Shown: positions 1-9,630, counted from the first letter of the stretch. The stretch: DNA of 64,000 nt from an uncultured Prevotellaceae bacterium (GCA_902775475.1 CACYME010000003.1:1-64000), one strand, 5' to 3'. Made by a program: numbers and translations. Notes: generated by a model from the sequence alone, not told the origin.

Positions 1-845
1 AAGGGATAATTGCAATGCTATTATTTTGACGGAATCTGATTGTTTACTTTTTGCTTGTAAAAACACCCAAATTCCGAACAGCGTGACGAGCATCGGCGAC
101 GATGCTTTCTCTGGCTGCACTGGCCTTACCTCCATCACCATTCCCAGCAGCGTGACGAGCCTCGGCAGCTATGCTTTCTATGGCTGCACTGGCCTTACCT
201 CCATCACCATTCCCAGCAGCGTGACGAGCATCGGCGAGAGTGCTTTCTCTGGCTGCACTGGCCTTACAGAAGTTAATTACAATGCTACGAATTGTACATC
301 TATGGAGGGAAAATATCATTATTATACAGTATTTGAAGGTTGTACTTCTCTGACCATTCTTAATATAGGAGATAACGTACAAAATATACCCGCTTTTGCT
401 TTCTATGGCTGCAAAGGCCTTACCTCCATCACGATAGGCAGCAGCGTGACGAGCATCGGCGAGAGTGCTTTCTCTGGCTGCACTGGCCTTACCTCCATTA
501 GCGTTGCATCAGACAATCCTAAATACGATTCAAGGGATAATTGCAATGCTATTATTTTGACGGAAAATTCCGAACAGCGTGACGAGCATCGGCGAGAGTG
601 CTTTCTCTGACTGCACTGGCCTTACCTCCATCACCATTCCCAGCAGCGTGACGAGCATCGGCAGCTATGCTTTCTATGGCTGCACTGGCCTTACCTCCAT
701 TTATTTTGAAGCCACGACGCCACCATCAATAGAGGGGTGGATATTTTCTGACTATACAAACTTCATTATCTACGTTCCTCAATCGAGCGTAGATGCTTAT
801 AAAAAAGCATGGAGTTACTATAGAATGTACATCCAAGGCTATTAG
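1..845 (+). pseudogene. BspA-like leucine-rich repeat surface protein, 5' partial and frameshifted
   Basis: The reading frame is open at the window edge. It encodes LRR_5 (BspA/Treponema pallidum type) repeats of 23 residues with the signature [20 protein letters not shown]. The first frame runs to a TGA at 608-610. A second frame, from about 567 to 845, carries two more repeats and a normal BspA-type C-terminus ([12 protein letters not shown]..., ending MYIQGY). The break has a visible cause: bases 1-34 recur at 532-565, but the 35 bases found at 35-69 after the first copy are absent after the second. Repairing that deletion would join the frames into one protein. Such proteins are typically secreted adhesins. 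As written the gene gives a truncated product lacking its C-terminus; an assembly error in repeats is an alternative explanation. Confidence 0.8.
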
Positions 846-865
846 TATATAACCATTATTCAGCA

Positions 866-895
866 AAGGGGGCTCCAGAAACGGAGCCTCCTTTT
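866..895 (+). terminator. Rho-independent terminator after the BspA-like gene
   Basis: The stem AAAGGGGGCTCC pairs with GGAGCCTCCTTTT around an AGAAAC loop, with one mismatch, and runs into a T-rich tail. It begins 20 bases after the stop codon. Confidence 0.75.
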
Positions 896-1011
896 GATTG
901 GTGGCTAAGGGGCAGTATCAAAACTATCATCTTTAACACCCCAGAGCCCCAGGGAATGCGGAACTTGAAATTCCAATTTGTTTTCCACATTTCCTGTTTC
1001 GCCTCAAGGTG

Positions 1012-1049
1012 TATATACTCCCCTCCCCCCCGCGGGAGGGGGTGAGGGG
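1012..1049. repeat. GC-rich palindromic repeat, copy 1 (intergenic)
   Basis: TATATACTCCCCTCCC is followed by a short CG-rich loop, GGGAGGGGG and TGAGGGG. The same 5' part and stem recur at 44206-44245 inside a gene, and close variants lie at 44118-44157 and 56785-56835. This copy sits 3 bases past the stop codon of the minus-strand CotH gene and could also act as its terminator stem. Confidence 0.6.
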
Positions 1050-1052
1050 CTT

Positions 1053-3965
1053 CTATTTCACAACAATCTTCTTTCCGTTGAGGATGTAGACGCCTGCAGG
1101 CAGTGAAGACAGCTGGGCGGCGGTGCCGAGGCGCTGGCCACGCAGGTCGTAGACGATATTGTCGCTGGCGCTGTTACTCTTGGCATTGATGTCGGTGATG
1201 ACGTTGGGCAGCGAGGCGATGTCGAAGCGCCTCGTGTCGAGATAGTTCATGCGGCGGGTGAACCAGTCGTCGAGGTATTCCATCTCGTTGTCGAAGTCGA
1301 GCACATGGCCTGCCACGTCGCTGTTGTAGCTCCAGCGGTCGTATTCGCGCTGGGCAGCGCCGCAGGTCTTGAACTCGTCGAGATAGTTGCGGAAGCGCTG
1401 CAGGATATTCTCCGTGGCGAGGTGGTCCTGGCGAAGGTCGCGGTAGCGCAGGCGCACCTGCATGTTGAAATCATCGGCGTCGGTGAGCCGCAGGCGGCGG
1501 AACAGGTTGTAGTCGCCGTGCTCGTAGTTAGTGATGAAGCGGCTGTAGTCCTGCTCTGGGCCGAGGAAGCGTTCGTGCCAGTAGTCGTCGCTCCAGCGCT
1601 GGCCGCAGGTGGCATCCATGTCCCACACGCCAAGCGTCACCTTCTCCGACTCTTGCTTGTCGTAGACGGCAAAGTACATGTTCTTGCCGTGGTTGTCGGT
1701 GCTGAGGATGGTCTCCATGAGGATGTAGTAGTCGATGACGACGGGCAGGTCGAAGTACTCGGCGAAGTGCTCGCGGAACTCCTCGTCGGAGGCGGTGCAG
1801 ACGAAGTTGACGGCATTGTAGAGTGCCGACCAGTCAGTGGGGCTGAGGTCTTCAAGGTCGGGATACTTCGTGGCGTACTGGTCCCACATCTCGCTCCAGT
1901 TGTCGTACCACATGGGTGAGGTGCCGGGGTAGTAGCTGCTGTTGCTGTCGTGGCCCATGAAGACGGCGTAGCTCCAGTCCTTCGACTTCCACAGCTGGCC
2001 GTGGATGGTGCCGTCGGCCTCGTCGAACTTCTTCAGCTTCATCTGCTTGCGGTCCATGTTCTCGGTCATGCAGTAGATGCCGCGGTACTCGTCGTTGAGA
2101 ATGAGCTCTACGAAGTGACCGCGCGAGCCACTGAGTGCCTTTGGCTCCTGGTCGATGTAATAGGGTGGGGTGCAGTAGTCGTTCCACAGGTCGGTGAGCA
2201 CGCGGTTGCGGATGCGGCTCATGTCAACCTGGCAGGATTCGAGAATCCACGAGTTGTCGTTGCGCAGGCCGAAGAACTTCTGTTCCATCTTCTCGCCGTT
2301 CTCGTCGAGCAGCTTCACGTGGTAGTTGCGCTTGTTCTTGCCGCTGCCGTTGGTGATGCCGCCGCGCCACTTCGCCTTCATGTTGAGCAGCGAGGGGGCA
2401 CCCTTGTCGGGTTCGTGCACGATGATGCTACCAAGAGAGTAACTGTTGTTGAACGAGCCATAGAGCTTCACCACGGGAAGCGAGGTGAAGGTGACGTCGT
2501 GCTCGATGGTCTCACCTTGTGCGGTGGTCACGTTGAAGCGGTAGGTGCGCTGCCCTTTCACGTTGCTGAAGCGATAGGTGTCGCCAGGCGCTACGGCCTT
2601 GCCGGCGACGGTGAGCCTGCTGCTGCCTTCACGCGGGGTGTAGTTAATCTGTCCGGTGAACGAGCTGTTGAAGTTCTCCAGGGGAAGGGTGCAGAGGTAG
2701 AGGTTGAGCGACTCGACCCAGATGAGGGCGCGCCCGTCGATGGTGAGGCCACTCAGTGCACGGCTCAGCGGGTCGATGGCCGGTAGGTGGTCGATGGAGT
2801 GGCGCAGCATCTCGAGGGCCTCGAAACTGTCGCCGCACTGGTTGATGAGCAGCGTGATTTCATCGTCGGTGTAGAAGTCGGCCAGCTCTGCCCTCACCTT
2901 GATGCGCTCAGCGGCCAGCAGCTCTTCCTCTGTACCTTGATAGTAGAGGGCGAAGTTGTCGCAAGCCACCCAGTTGGCGTTGGTGTTCTCAATGCGTATG
3001 CCGAGCGTCAGGAGGCCATTATCCTGGTCGGTCAGCGTGAAGTCGACGCTGTAGCGTTCGGGACGCTCGTTGCGCGTACCGGCGGGGGTGCTGTAGTCGT
3101 TGGCAAAGAGGCTTACGCCGGTGCCCACCTCCTCGGGTTGGTTCCACCAGCCGTTAGAGGGCTGGCGCACGGCGATGATGTCGGCCATCAGCTTATAGTT
3201 ACCGGCGGGCAGGTTGTGAAGCGTCTGCTGCATGGTACCGTCGGGGAGAGGGCCATTGGATGAGTCGTGCCAGCGCTCCAGGAAGGGCGACACCACGGAA
3301 GCGATGCCATTACGGTAGTTGCCGAAGCTGGGATCGGTCCACGTGGTGCCGATGAAATCCCAGTCGGCGTTAGAGTCGGTGGTGGCGTCGAGCCAGGAGC
3401 TGACGTCGAAGCCGTCCTCCGTGACGGGCGGCTCGGCCTTCTCGCTCACCAACTGGCCCTGCTGGTCGTAGAAGGAGAAGAGCTGGTTCTGGCTACCGCT
3501 GCCGTTGTTAGAGTAGGTGCCCACGCAGTAGCTGTCTACGCGGACGTCCCAGATGTGGTCGGTCTGCTGGGCGTTGCGGATGACGTAGATGCCGTCTTCC
3601 TGCTGGTTGATGCTCCAGAGCGAGTTGTAGCCGTCGGTGGCGTCGGTCATGCTGATGTAGCGGCGCAGTTCTGGCGAATCCTGGCGCACGCCGTCGTAGG
3701 TGACATACTGCCCCGTGCGACCGTTCTTGATGGTGAAAAGTCCTGACTGTTGCTCGGTGAACACCCAGTAGGTCTCAGCGGCAGTCGTGGCGCTGGGCAG
3801 GTGGTAGATTGGGGTGTTCTGATTGGCTGTAACGCCGTCGGTCACGCATCCCTGCATGAACTGGCGGCACACGATGTGATAGCGCTTCGACTTGTCGAAG
3901 TTTGGCGAAGCGAAGATAGCAGCGAAAGATAGTACGAAAGTTAGTAATAGTAAAGAACGCTTCAT
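1053..3965 (-). CDS. CotH-domain secreted protein with ricin-like N-terminus
   Basis: A 970-residue protein. The start MKRSLLLLTFVLSF at 3965 gives a clear signal peptide; the frame stays open further upstream, but that extension overlaps the glyA terminator. After the signal, residues ~25-175 look like a ricin-type beta-trefoil (repeated IxNxxTGxY-like strands). Residues ~185-360 look like a carbohydrate-binding beta-sandwich. Residues ~500-830 form the CotH kinase-like domain (WRGG, NYHVKLLDENG, FFGLRNDNSW, ELILNDEYRGIY). The C-terminus, YDLRGQRLG...LPAGVYILNGKK, is the tail common on exported Prevotella/Bacteroides proteins and may be a secretion sorting signal. CotH proteins are kinase-fold proteins of spore coats and surface assemblies; the substrate here is unknown. 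The gene stands alone between two transcription boundaries. Confidence 0.8.
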   Translation of the reverse strand: MKRSLLLLTFVLSFAAIFASPNFDKSKRYHIVCRQFMQGCVTDGVTANQNTPIYHLPSATTAAETYWVFTEQQSGLFTIKNGRTGQYVTYDGVRQDSPELRRYISMTDATDGYNSLWSINQQEDGIYVIRNAQQTDHIWDVRVDSYCVGTYSNNGSGSQNQLFSFYDQQGQLVSEKAEPPVTEDGFDVSSWLDATTDSNADWDFIGTTWTDPSFGNYRNGIASVVSPFLERWHDSSNGPLPDGTMQQTLHNLPAGNYKLMADIIAVRQPSNGWWNQPEEVGTGVSLFANDYSTPAGTRNERPERYSVDFTLTDQDNGLLTLGIRIENTNANWVACDNFALYYQGTEEELLAAERIKVRAELADFYTDDEITLLINQCGDSFEALEMLRHSIDHLPAIDPLSRALSGLTIDGRALIWVESLNLYLCTLPLENFNSSFTGQINYTPREGSSRLTVAGKAVAPGDTYRFSNVKGQRTYRFNVTTAQGETIEHDVTFTSLPVVKLYGSFNNSYSLGSIIVHEPDKGAPSLLNMKAKWRGGITNGSGKNKRNYHVKLLDENGEKMEQKFFGLRNDNSWILESCQVDMSRIRNRVLTDLWNDYCTPPYYIDQEPKALSGSRGHFVELILNDEYRGIYCMTENMDRKQMKLKKFDEADGTIHGQLWKSKDWSYAVFMGHDSNSSYYPGTSPMWYDNWSEMWDQYATKYPDLEDLSPTDWSALYNAVNFVCTASDEEFREHFAEYFDLPVVIDYYILMETILSTDNHGKNMYFAVYDKQESEKVTLGVWDMDATCGQRWSDDYWHERFLGPEQDYSRFITNYEHGDYNLFRRLRLTDADDFNMQVRLRYRDLRQDHLATENILQRFRNYLDEFKTCGAAQREYDRWSYNSDVAGHVLDFDNEMEYLDDWFTRRMNYLDTRRFDIASLPNVITDINAKSNSASDNIVYDLRGQRLGTAAQLSSLPAGVYILNGKKIVVK

Positions 3966-4012
3966 TATAGCGAATTGAAGAAAGTAAAGTAGTAAATAGT
4001 AGAAAAAGAAGA

Positions 4013-4056
4013 GGATTATACGGTCTCGCCTGTCTTGTCGGCTTGCCGTATAATCC
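4013..4056 (-). terminator. Rho-independent terminator after glyA
   Basis: A perfect 11-bp inverted repeat, GGATTATACGG (4013-4023) with CCGTATAATCC (4046-4056), is followed on the minus strand by a T-rich run (TCTTCTTTTTCT). It lies between the glyA stop and the CotH start. Confidence 0.8.
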
Positions 4057-4071
4057 GCTTGGGGTTGTTGC

Positions 4072-5352
4072 TTAGTATGCAAAGAGGGGATAGTCCTTCA
4101 TTTTCTCGTTCACGCGCTGGCGAACCGAGGCGATGACCTCTTCGTTGGTGGGGTCGTTGAGCACCTCCTCGATGAGTGCGGCGATGAATACCATCAGGTC
4201 TTCCTTGGCACCGCGGGTGGTGATAGCGGGCGTTCCCAGACGGATGCCGCTGGTCTGGAAGGCAGAGCGAGTGTCGAAGGGCACCATGTTCTTGTTCACC
4301 GTGATGTCGGCAGCCACCAGTGCGTTCTCAGCCACCTTGCCCGTCAGCTCAGGATACTTCGAGCGCAGGTCGACGAGCATCGAGTGGTTGTCGGTGCCAC
4401 CGCTGACGATAGTGAAACCACGCTTCACCAGCTCCTCGGCCAGCACCTTTGCGTTCTTCTGCACCTGTTTGGCCCACTCCTTGAATTCGGGCTTCAGGGC
4501 TTCGCCGAAGGCCACGGCCTTAGCGGCGATGACGTGCTCCAGCGGACCTCCCTGCTGTCCGGGGAAGACGGCGCTGTTCAGCAGAGCCGACATCATCTTC
4601 ACCTCGCCCTTCGGGGTCTTCAGCCCCCAGGGATTCTCGAAGTCCTTACCCATCAGGATGATGCCACCACGAGGTCCGCGCAATGTCTTGTGGGTGGTGG
4701 AGGTGACGATGTGGGCATATTTCACCGGATTGTCGAGCAGGCCGGCGGCGATGAGTCCTGCGGGATGGGCCATGTCAATCATCAGCAGGGCACCCACCTT
4801 GTCGGCAATCTCGCGCATCCGCTTGTAGTCCCACTCACGGCTGTAGGCAGAGCCGCCGCCAATGATGAGCTTCGGCTTGTGCTCCAGGGCCAGCTGCTCC
4901 ATCTCGTCGTAATCCACTCGGCCAGTCTCTTTCGAGAGATTGTAGCCTACGGGCTTGTAGAGGATGCCACTGGTGTTCACCAGCGAACCGTGGCTCAGGT
5001 GACCACCGTGAGCCAGATTCAGGCCCATGAACGTGTCGCCGGGCTTCAGCACGGCCAGCAGTACAGCAGCATTTGCCTGTGCACCGCTGTGGGGCTGTAC
5101 GTTGGCATACTCGGCGTCGAAGAGCTTGCACACCCGCTCAATGGCCAGGCGCTCCACCTCGTCGACCACCTGGCAGCCGCCATAGTAGCGCTTGCCGGGA
5201 TAGCCCTCGGCATACTTGTTGGTGAGGCAACTGCCCATAGCCTGCATCACCTCGTCGCTCACGAAGTTCTCGCTGGCAATGAGTTCAATACCCTTCAGCT
5301 GGCGCTGATGCTCTTTCTCAATCAACTCGAAAATCTGGTTGTCTCTTTCCAT
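4072..5352 (-). CDS. glyA: Serine hydroxymethyltransferase
   Basis: A 426-residue PLP enzyme that interconverts serine plus tetrahydrofolate with glycine plus 5,10-methylene-tetrahydrofolate in the cytoplasm. The family landmarks are all present: RYYGGC near residue 55, [24 protein letters not shown] and the PLP-lysine block [15 protein letters not shown]. The C-terminal region has [15 protein letters not shown]. The length is typical of Bacteroidetes Gly[16 protein letters not shown] at 5352 is taken as the start because homology begins there and the promoter lies 50 bases upstream; the open frame further 5' runs across the promoter. It is monocistronic, with its own promoter and terminator. 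Confidence 0.97.
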   Translation of the reverse strand: MERDNQIFELIEKEHQRQLKGIELIASENFVSDEVMQAMGSCLTNKYAEGYPGKRYYGGCQVVDEVERLAIERVCKLFDAEYANVQPHSGAQANAAVLLAVLKPGDTFMGLNLAHGGHLSHGSLVNTSGILYKPVGYNLSKETGRVDYDEMEQLALEHKPKLIIGGGSAYSREWDYKRMREIADKVGALLMIDMAHPAGLIAAGLLDNPVKYAHIVTSTTHKTLRGPRGGIILMGKDFENPWGLKTPKGEVKMMSALLNSAVFPGQQGGPLEHVIAAKAVAFGEALKPEFKEWAKQVQKNAKVLAEELVKRGFTIVSGGTDNHSMLVDLRSKYPELTGKVAENALVAADITVNKNMVPFDTRSAFQTSGIRLGTPAITTRGAKEDLMVFIAALIEEVLNDPTNEEVIASVRQRVNEKMKDYPLFAY

Positions 5353-5402
5353 CGTTGTTCTCGTTATTATTAATTTGCTTGTGAATTCTTGTTTTTGCGC
5401 GG

Positions 5403-5434
5403 CAAAGGTACGCATTTTTTCGCAACCCTGCAAA
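5403..5434 (-). promoter_or_regulatory. Bacteroidetes-type promoter for glyA
   Basis: On the minus strand TTTG (5431-5434) is separated by 20 bases from TACCTTTG (5403-5410), matching the -33/-7 consensus TTTG-N19-21-TAnnTTTG. Confidence 0.75.
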
Positions 5435-5481
5435 GATTATACTGCCTTTTTGCCGAAGAACTATACATTAATTATTCTACT

Positions 5482-6711
5482 CTATTCCAGACAACTGTCG
5501 AGCAGGCTGGCGATGAGTTGCTTGTCAAGATGCTGGCCGATGAAGACGAGCTTCTGCATGCGGTCGCCGTAGTGTTCGTCCCAGTCTTGCATGGCTTTCG
5601 GGTTCTGCTCAAGGAATTCCTTCAGCTGTCGCTTCGGCATGGTGGCATACCATTGTCCGGCGTTGCGGATGGACACCTGCTTGCCTGCTTGCTCAAAGAC
5701 GTAGCAGACGTCGCGCTCATCCTTGAAATAGCAGATGCCCTTAGCGCGGATGATGCCCTTCGGCCAGTGACGGGCAACGAACTCGTCGAAAAGGCCTAAG
5801 TCAAAAGCGCGACGGCGGTAGTAGACGTAGGTGCCGATGCCGTATTCTTCGGCTTCTCCCTCATCGTGGTGGTGATGATGGTGGTGATGATGATGGTGCT
5901 CATGCTCATGCTCATCCTCGTGATGGTGATGGTGCCCATGCTCATCGTCATCGTCGTCCTCATCATCATCTTCTTCGTGGTGCTTCTCCACTTCCTGAAT
6001 CCATGTGGCAGAGGTGGCCACACTGTCGAAGTCGAAGAGGTCGGTGTTGAGAATTTTGTCGAAGTCGATGTCGCAGTAGTCGCACTCAATGATTTCGGCT
6101 TTTGGCTGCAACTCGCGAATGATGCCGCGGACGCGTCCCAGTTCCTCGGGTGTCACCTCGCTGGCCTTGTTGAGAAGGATGATGTTGCAGAATTCAATCT
6201 GCTGTATAACGAGGTTCTCGATGTCCTCTTCGTCAATGTTTTGCCGCAACAGGTCCATACCAGTTCCGAACTCGTCGCGCATGCGGAGGGCATCGACGAC
6301 GGTGACAATGCAGTCGAGCCTGGGTGTGCCGTCGCGGGTCACTTCTGGAGCCATCGAGGGAATGGTGCAGATGGTCTGTGCGATGGGGGCAGGCTCGCAG
6401 ATGCCGCTGGCTTCGATGACGATGTAGTCGAAGCGGCGGGTGGCGATGATGTCCGTAAGCTGTTGCACAAGGTCCATTTTCAGCGTGCAGCAGATGCAGC
6501 CGTTCTGCAGCGCCACGAGGCTGTCGTCTTGTTGGTTGACGATGCCGCCCTGCTGGATGAGGTCGGCGTCGATGTTCACCTCGCCAATGTCGTTGACAAT
6601 GACGGCAAACTTGATGCCTCGGCGGTTGTTGAGGATTCGGTTGAGTAGGGTGGTCTTGCCGCTGCCCAGATAGCCCGTGAGCAGCAATACGGGAATGACT
6701 TGTTGATTCAT
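5482..6711 (-). CDS. CobW/P47K-type GTPase, putative metallochaperone (COG0523)
   Basis: A 409-residue G3E GTPase. The N-terminus carries Walker A GYLGSGKTTLLN (~residues 13-24). It is followed by the family metal motif CICC (NGCICCTLKMDL), a Walker B-like EASGICEP block, and NKASE as the guanine-specificity motif. A CobW C-terminal domain starts at about residue 300. Between them (~residues 245-290) is an extreme acidic and histidine stretch including an 11-histidine run, typical of members that bind zinc, cobalt or nickel. The substrate metalloprotein is not readable from sequence. It lies 26 bases downstream of the aldo/keto reductase gene on the same strand, so it may be the last gene of the tat-redox run. 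Confidence 0.9.
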   Translation of the reverse strand: MNQQVIPVLLLTGYLGSGKTTLLNRILNNRRGIKFAVIVNDIGEVNIDADLIQQGGIVNQQDDSLVALQNGCICCTLKMDLVQQLTDIIATRRFDYIVIEASGICEPAPIAQTICTIPSMAPEVTRDGTPRLDCIVTVVDALRMRDEFGTGMDLLRQNIDEEDIENLVIQQIEFCNIILLNKASEVTPEELGRVRGIIRELQPKAEIIECDYCDIDFDKILNTDLFDFDSVATSATWIQEVEKHHEEDDDEDDDDDEHGHHHHHEDEHEHEHHHHHHHHHHHDEGEAEEYGIGTYVYYRRRAFDLGLFDEFVARHWPKGIIRAKGICYFKDERDVCYVFEQAGKQVSIRNAGQWYATMPKRQLKEFLEQNPKAMQDWDEHYGDRMQKLVFIGQHLDKQLIASLLDSCLE

Positions 6712-6737
6712 TGTTGGGTGTTAATTGAGTATAAGAG

Positions 6738-8144
6738 CTATGCCTGGCGCCTCAGCTGCTCTACAAACTGGCTGATGCGCTCGAGCTCCTTGGGAATGTT
6801 AATTTGTTGTGGACAATGCTTTTCGTGGATGCAGCGGCCGCACTGGATGCAGTGGTCGGGTTGGCGGTCGCGCTCTACGCTGCGGTCGAGGCTGATGAGG
6901 TAGCGGCGACGGTTTTCTCTATATTGCGGGTCTCCGGCATCCTGAGGCAGACGGTCTTCGGTCTTCACCTTGTTGTAGTGAGTGAAGATGGCGGGGATGT
7001 CGATGCCGTAGGGGCAGGGCATGCAGTACTGGCAGGCGTTGCAGGGGATGAGTTCTTCTTCCATCATCTGGTGGGCAATCTGCGTGTCGAGCAACCGCTG
7101 TTCTTCTTCAGTAAGTGGCTGTAATGGACAATAGCTGAGCAGGTTATCCTTCAAATGCTCCATGTAGGTCATGCCGCTGAGCACGGTGAGCACGCCCTCG
7201 GGAGTACCGGCATAGCGGAAGGCCCATGAGGCAATTGACTTCTCAGGATCGCGCTGTTTCAGCTGCTTGGCCACATACTGTGGCACCTTGGCCAGGCGGC
7301 CTCCCAGCAGTGGCTCCATGATGACGGCGGGAATGCCCCGTTTCTGGAGCTCGCCGTAGAGGTACACGGCATCGGTGTTGCTGTCGTTGATTTCGTTGGC
7401 GTATTGCCAGTCGAGCCAGTTGAGCTCTATCTGAACGAAGTCCCAGTGGTATTTGTCGTTCTCGGCCAGCAGGTAGTCGAACACCTCGACGTCGCCGTGG
7501 TAGGAGAAACCGAGGTTGCGGATGCGGCCTGCAGCCCGCTCTTCCAGCAAGTAGTCAAGCACGCCGTTATCGATGAAACGCCGATGCAAGTCCTCCATGC
7601 CTCCGCCTCCGATGGCATGCAGCAGGTAGTAGTCGATGTAATCTACTTGCAGCTCTTTCATCGAGTCGTGGTACATCTTCTTGCTGTTTTCAAGTGTTTG
7701 GTAGGAGGGGTCGAAGTTCGAAAGTTTGGTAGCCACGAAGAACTTCTCGCGCGGGTGGCGGCTGAGGGCGATGCCCGTGCAACGCTCGCTGAGCCCCCTG
7801 CAGTAGACGGGGCTGGTGTCAAAATAGTTGAGGCCATGCTCGATGGCGTAGTCAACCTGGCGGTTAATCATCTCCTGGTCAAATTCGTCGGCGCCGTCCT
7901 TCATGGGCAGACGCATCATGCCGTAGCCCAACAGCGACACACGGTCGCCGCTGGTGGGGCACGTGCGATAGGTCATCTTGCCAACTGGCGGCTCCAGCTG
8001 GTTCTTATAGTCATCGTCGTCGGCATCGGTACTCTTCTTTCCTGCACAGGCGGCAATGGCTGCGGCGGCAGAGCCGGCACCCATCATCTTGAGGAAGGTG
8101 CGGCGGCTTATGTTGTCTTTCTTGTTCTGCATAGTCATCATCAT
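6738..8144 (-). CDS. Tat-exported aldo/keto reductase with C-terminal 4Fe-4S domain
   Basis: About 468 residues. The N-terminus NISRRTFLKMMGAGSAAAA is a textbook twin-arginine signal, followed by IAAC, which could serve as a lipobox. The body is an aldo/keto reductase barrel (GYGMMRLPM, YFDTSPVYCRG, VDYIDYYLLHAIGG). The C-terminus holds two cysteine clusters, CNACQYCMPCPYGIDIP and CIQCGRCIHEKHCP, as in the iron-sulfur oxidoreductases of this family. I take the first ATG (8144), 7 bases after the upstream stop; 8132 is an alternative. Its place next to tatAC and the polyferredoxin suggests an exported reductase supplied with electrons from that membrane protein; the substrate is unknown. Confidence 0.88.
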   Translation of the reverse strand: MMMTMQNKKDNISRRTFLKMMGAGSAAAAIAACAGKKSTDADDDDYKNQLEPPVGKMTYRTCPTSGDRVSLLGYGMMRLPMKDGADEFDQEMINRQVDYAIEHGLNYFDTSPVYCRGLSERCTGIALSRHPREKFFVATKLSNFDPSYQTLENSKKMYHDSMKELQVDYIDYYLLHAIGGGGMEDLHRRFIDNGVLDYLLEERAAGRIRNLGFSYHGDVEVFDYLLAENDKYHWDFVQIELNWLDWQYANEINDSNTDAVYLYGELQKRGIPAVIMEPLLGGRLAKVPQYVAKQLKQRDPEKSIASWAFRYAGTPEGVLTVLSGMTYMEHLKDNLLSYCPLQPLTEEEQRLLDTQIAHQMMEEELIPCNACQYCMPCPYGIDIPAIFTHYNKVKTEDRLPQDAGDPQYRENRRRYLISLDRSVERDRQPDHCIQCGRCIHEKHCPQQINIPKELERISQFVEQLRRQA

Positions 8145-8151
8145 TTTAACG

Positions 8152-9627
8152 TCAAATCTTACGGTGAACTTCGTGTCCTTCCACATGGATGGCTGAGAGG
8201 GGGCGCACCGGGCAGACATATTCGCAGGCGCCGCAGCCGATGCAGGCACTCTCGTTGATGGCGGGCACAGAGGGCGAGAGATCATCGGCGGGGTCGGACG
8301 GAACCATCTCGATGGCTCCCGTAGGGCAGTGGCGGGCACAGTTGCCACATTCGTCCTGTCCCTGCGCAGAGAGACAGTTCTTGGCAACGACAACGGCGTG
8401 GCCAATCTGTATGCTCGACTTGTCGATAGCGTCGATGGGCTTGATGGCTCCAGCGGGGCAAACCTCAGAGCAGCGGGTGCACTCAGGACGGCAGTAGCCG
8501 CGATCGTATTGCATGATGGGCTGCATGAGGTTCATCAGATCGGTGTTGGGGCGGAGCACGTCGTTAGGGCATTCCGAGACGCATAGCTGGCAGCCAGTGC
8601 AGTGCTTCGCCATGTGCTGTGCAGAGAGCGAGCCGGGAGGCGTCAGCGGAGTGAGGCGCTTGGGCGTCTGCTTCGCCTGGATCACGGCTAAACCGCCATC
8701 GACCAGTTTTTGCTGGGCCAAAGCCGCTGTCGCTGTCATAGCGGTGGCCATCAGGAATGAACGGCGTGTAGCTTCGGTCGTAGAGAGAGAACTGTGCTGC
8801 TTGTCGTGCAGGCGTTTATGGTCATACTTCAGCGCTCCGAACTTACACTTGCTGATGCAGTCGCCACAAACCACGCATCGGGAATGGTCCACTGTGTGCG
8901 TCTTGTAGTCGATGCACGATGCCTTGCAGTTCTTGGTACAGAGCGAGCAGTTCTTGCACTTGTCTGCATCAAAGTTAATCTTTAAGAACGAGAAGCGCGA
9001 GATGAACGACAGCAGCGTTCCCACGGGGCAAATGGTGTTGCAATAGGTACGCCCTCCTCGCCAGGCCAGCACCAGGAGCACCAGCAGCGTGACCACGGCA
9101 ATGATGAGCACGGGCAGCGACTTCATCCACACGTCGACGGAATAGAACGCATAGCTGTCAGCGCGTTCGGCCAGTGAGGCCAGCACATTGTTACCTAGTT
9201 TCCAGAGAGGCTGGAAGATGAGCGTCATGATGCGTCCGAAGGCAGAGTAGGGGGCCAGCAGCTGAACGATGCTGCCAATGCCAGCCACAAAGGCAATGAT
9301 CATTACGCCGAACATGGAATAGCGCAGCCAGCGCACTTCTGGGGAATAGTTGTAGCGGTTCTTCCTGGCTTTCTTGCCCAGCCAGCCGAAGAGGTCCTGC
9401 AGGATGCCAAGTGGGCAGATGACGCTGCAGTAGATGCGGCCGAAGATGAATGTCAGCAGGGCCAGCCCGACGATGACCACGACGTTCAGTGCCAGGATGG
9501 CCTCCAGGGCCTGCGTCTTTGCCATCCACGAGAGCCAGGTATGAGCCGTTCCTGTGAAGTCGAGGAAAAGCAGCGTCAGTCCAATGAAGAAGATGGCGGC
9601 AAGAGTGATACGGATTTTTCTTAGCAT
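8152..9627 (-). CDS. Membrane-bound polyferredoxin (NapH/CcoG-like) with internal Tat motif
   Basis: A 491-residue protein. The first ~220 residues contain about five membrane helices and two CxxxCP motifs (YCSVICPLGIL, YCNTICPVGTL), as in NapH/CcoG-type electron-transfer proteins. Ferredoxin cysteines follow: CKNCSLCTKNC and CVVCGDCISKC. Near residue 285 is TRRSFLMATAMTATAALA, a twin-arginine signal placed inside the chain. After it come four more clusters (CTGCQLCVSEC, CTRCSEVC, CGNCARHC, CIGCGACEYVC). The inferred topology has the second ferredoxin block exported by Tat while the first remains cytoplasmic, which would conduct electrons across the membrane. It starts 3 bases after the tatC stop. 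Confidence 0.88.
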   Translation of the reverse strand: MLRKIRITLAAIFFIGLTLLFLDFTGTAHTWLSWMAKTQALEAILALNVVVIVGLALLTFIFGRIYCSVICPLGILQDLFGWLGKKARKNRYNYSPEVRWLRYSMFGVMIIAFVAGIGSIVQLLAPYSAFGRIMTLIFQPLWKLGNNVLASLAERADSYAFYSVDVWMKSLPVLIIAVVTLLVLLVLAWRGGRTYCNTICPVGTLLSFISRFSFLKINFDADKCKNCSLCTKNCKASCIDYKTHTVDHSRCVVCGDCISKCKFGALKYDHKRLHDKQHSSLSTTEATRRSFLMATAMTATAALAQQKLVDGGLAVIQAKQTPKRLTPLTPPGSLSAQHMAKHCTGCQLCVSECPNDVLRPNTDLMNLMQPIMQYDRGYCRPECTRCSEVCPAGAIKPIDAIDKSSIQIGHAVVVAKNCLSAQGQDECGNCARHCPTGAIEMVPSDPADDLSPSVPAINESACIGCGACEYVCPVRPLSAIHVEGHEVHRKI

Positions 9628-9630
9628 AGT

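Noticed and set aside
579-845. Separate small BspA-like gene with a GTG start
   Set aside because: It is the displaced C-terminal end of the upstream frame; a 35-base deletion explains the break and there is no ribosome-binding site or promoter.
1305-3932. Several long open frames on the plus strand opposite the CotH gene
   Set aside because: They are antisense shadows of a GC-rich gene: valine/glutamate/alanine-rich, no recognisable domains, and the minus-strand protein has clear motifs along its whole length.
6738-8405. Longer start for the aldo/keto reductase (87 extra residues)
   Set aside because: The extension lies wholly over the end of the polyferredoxin gene in another frame and would place the Tat signal in mid-protein.
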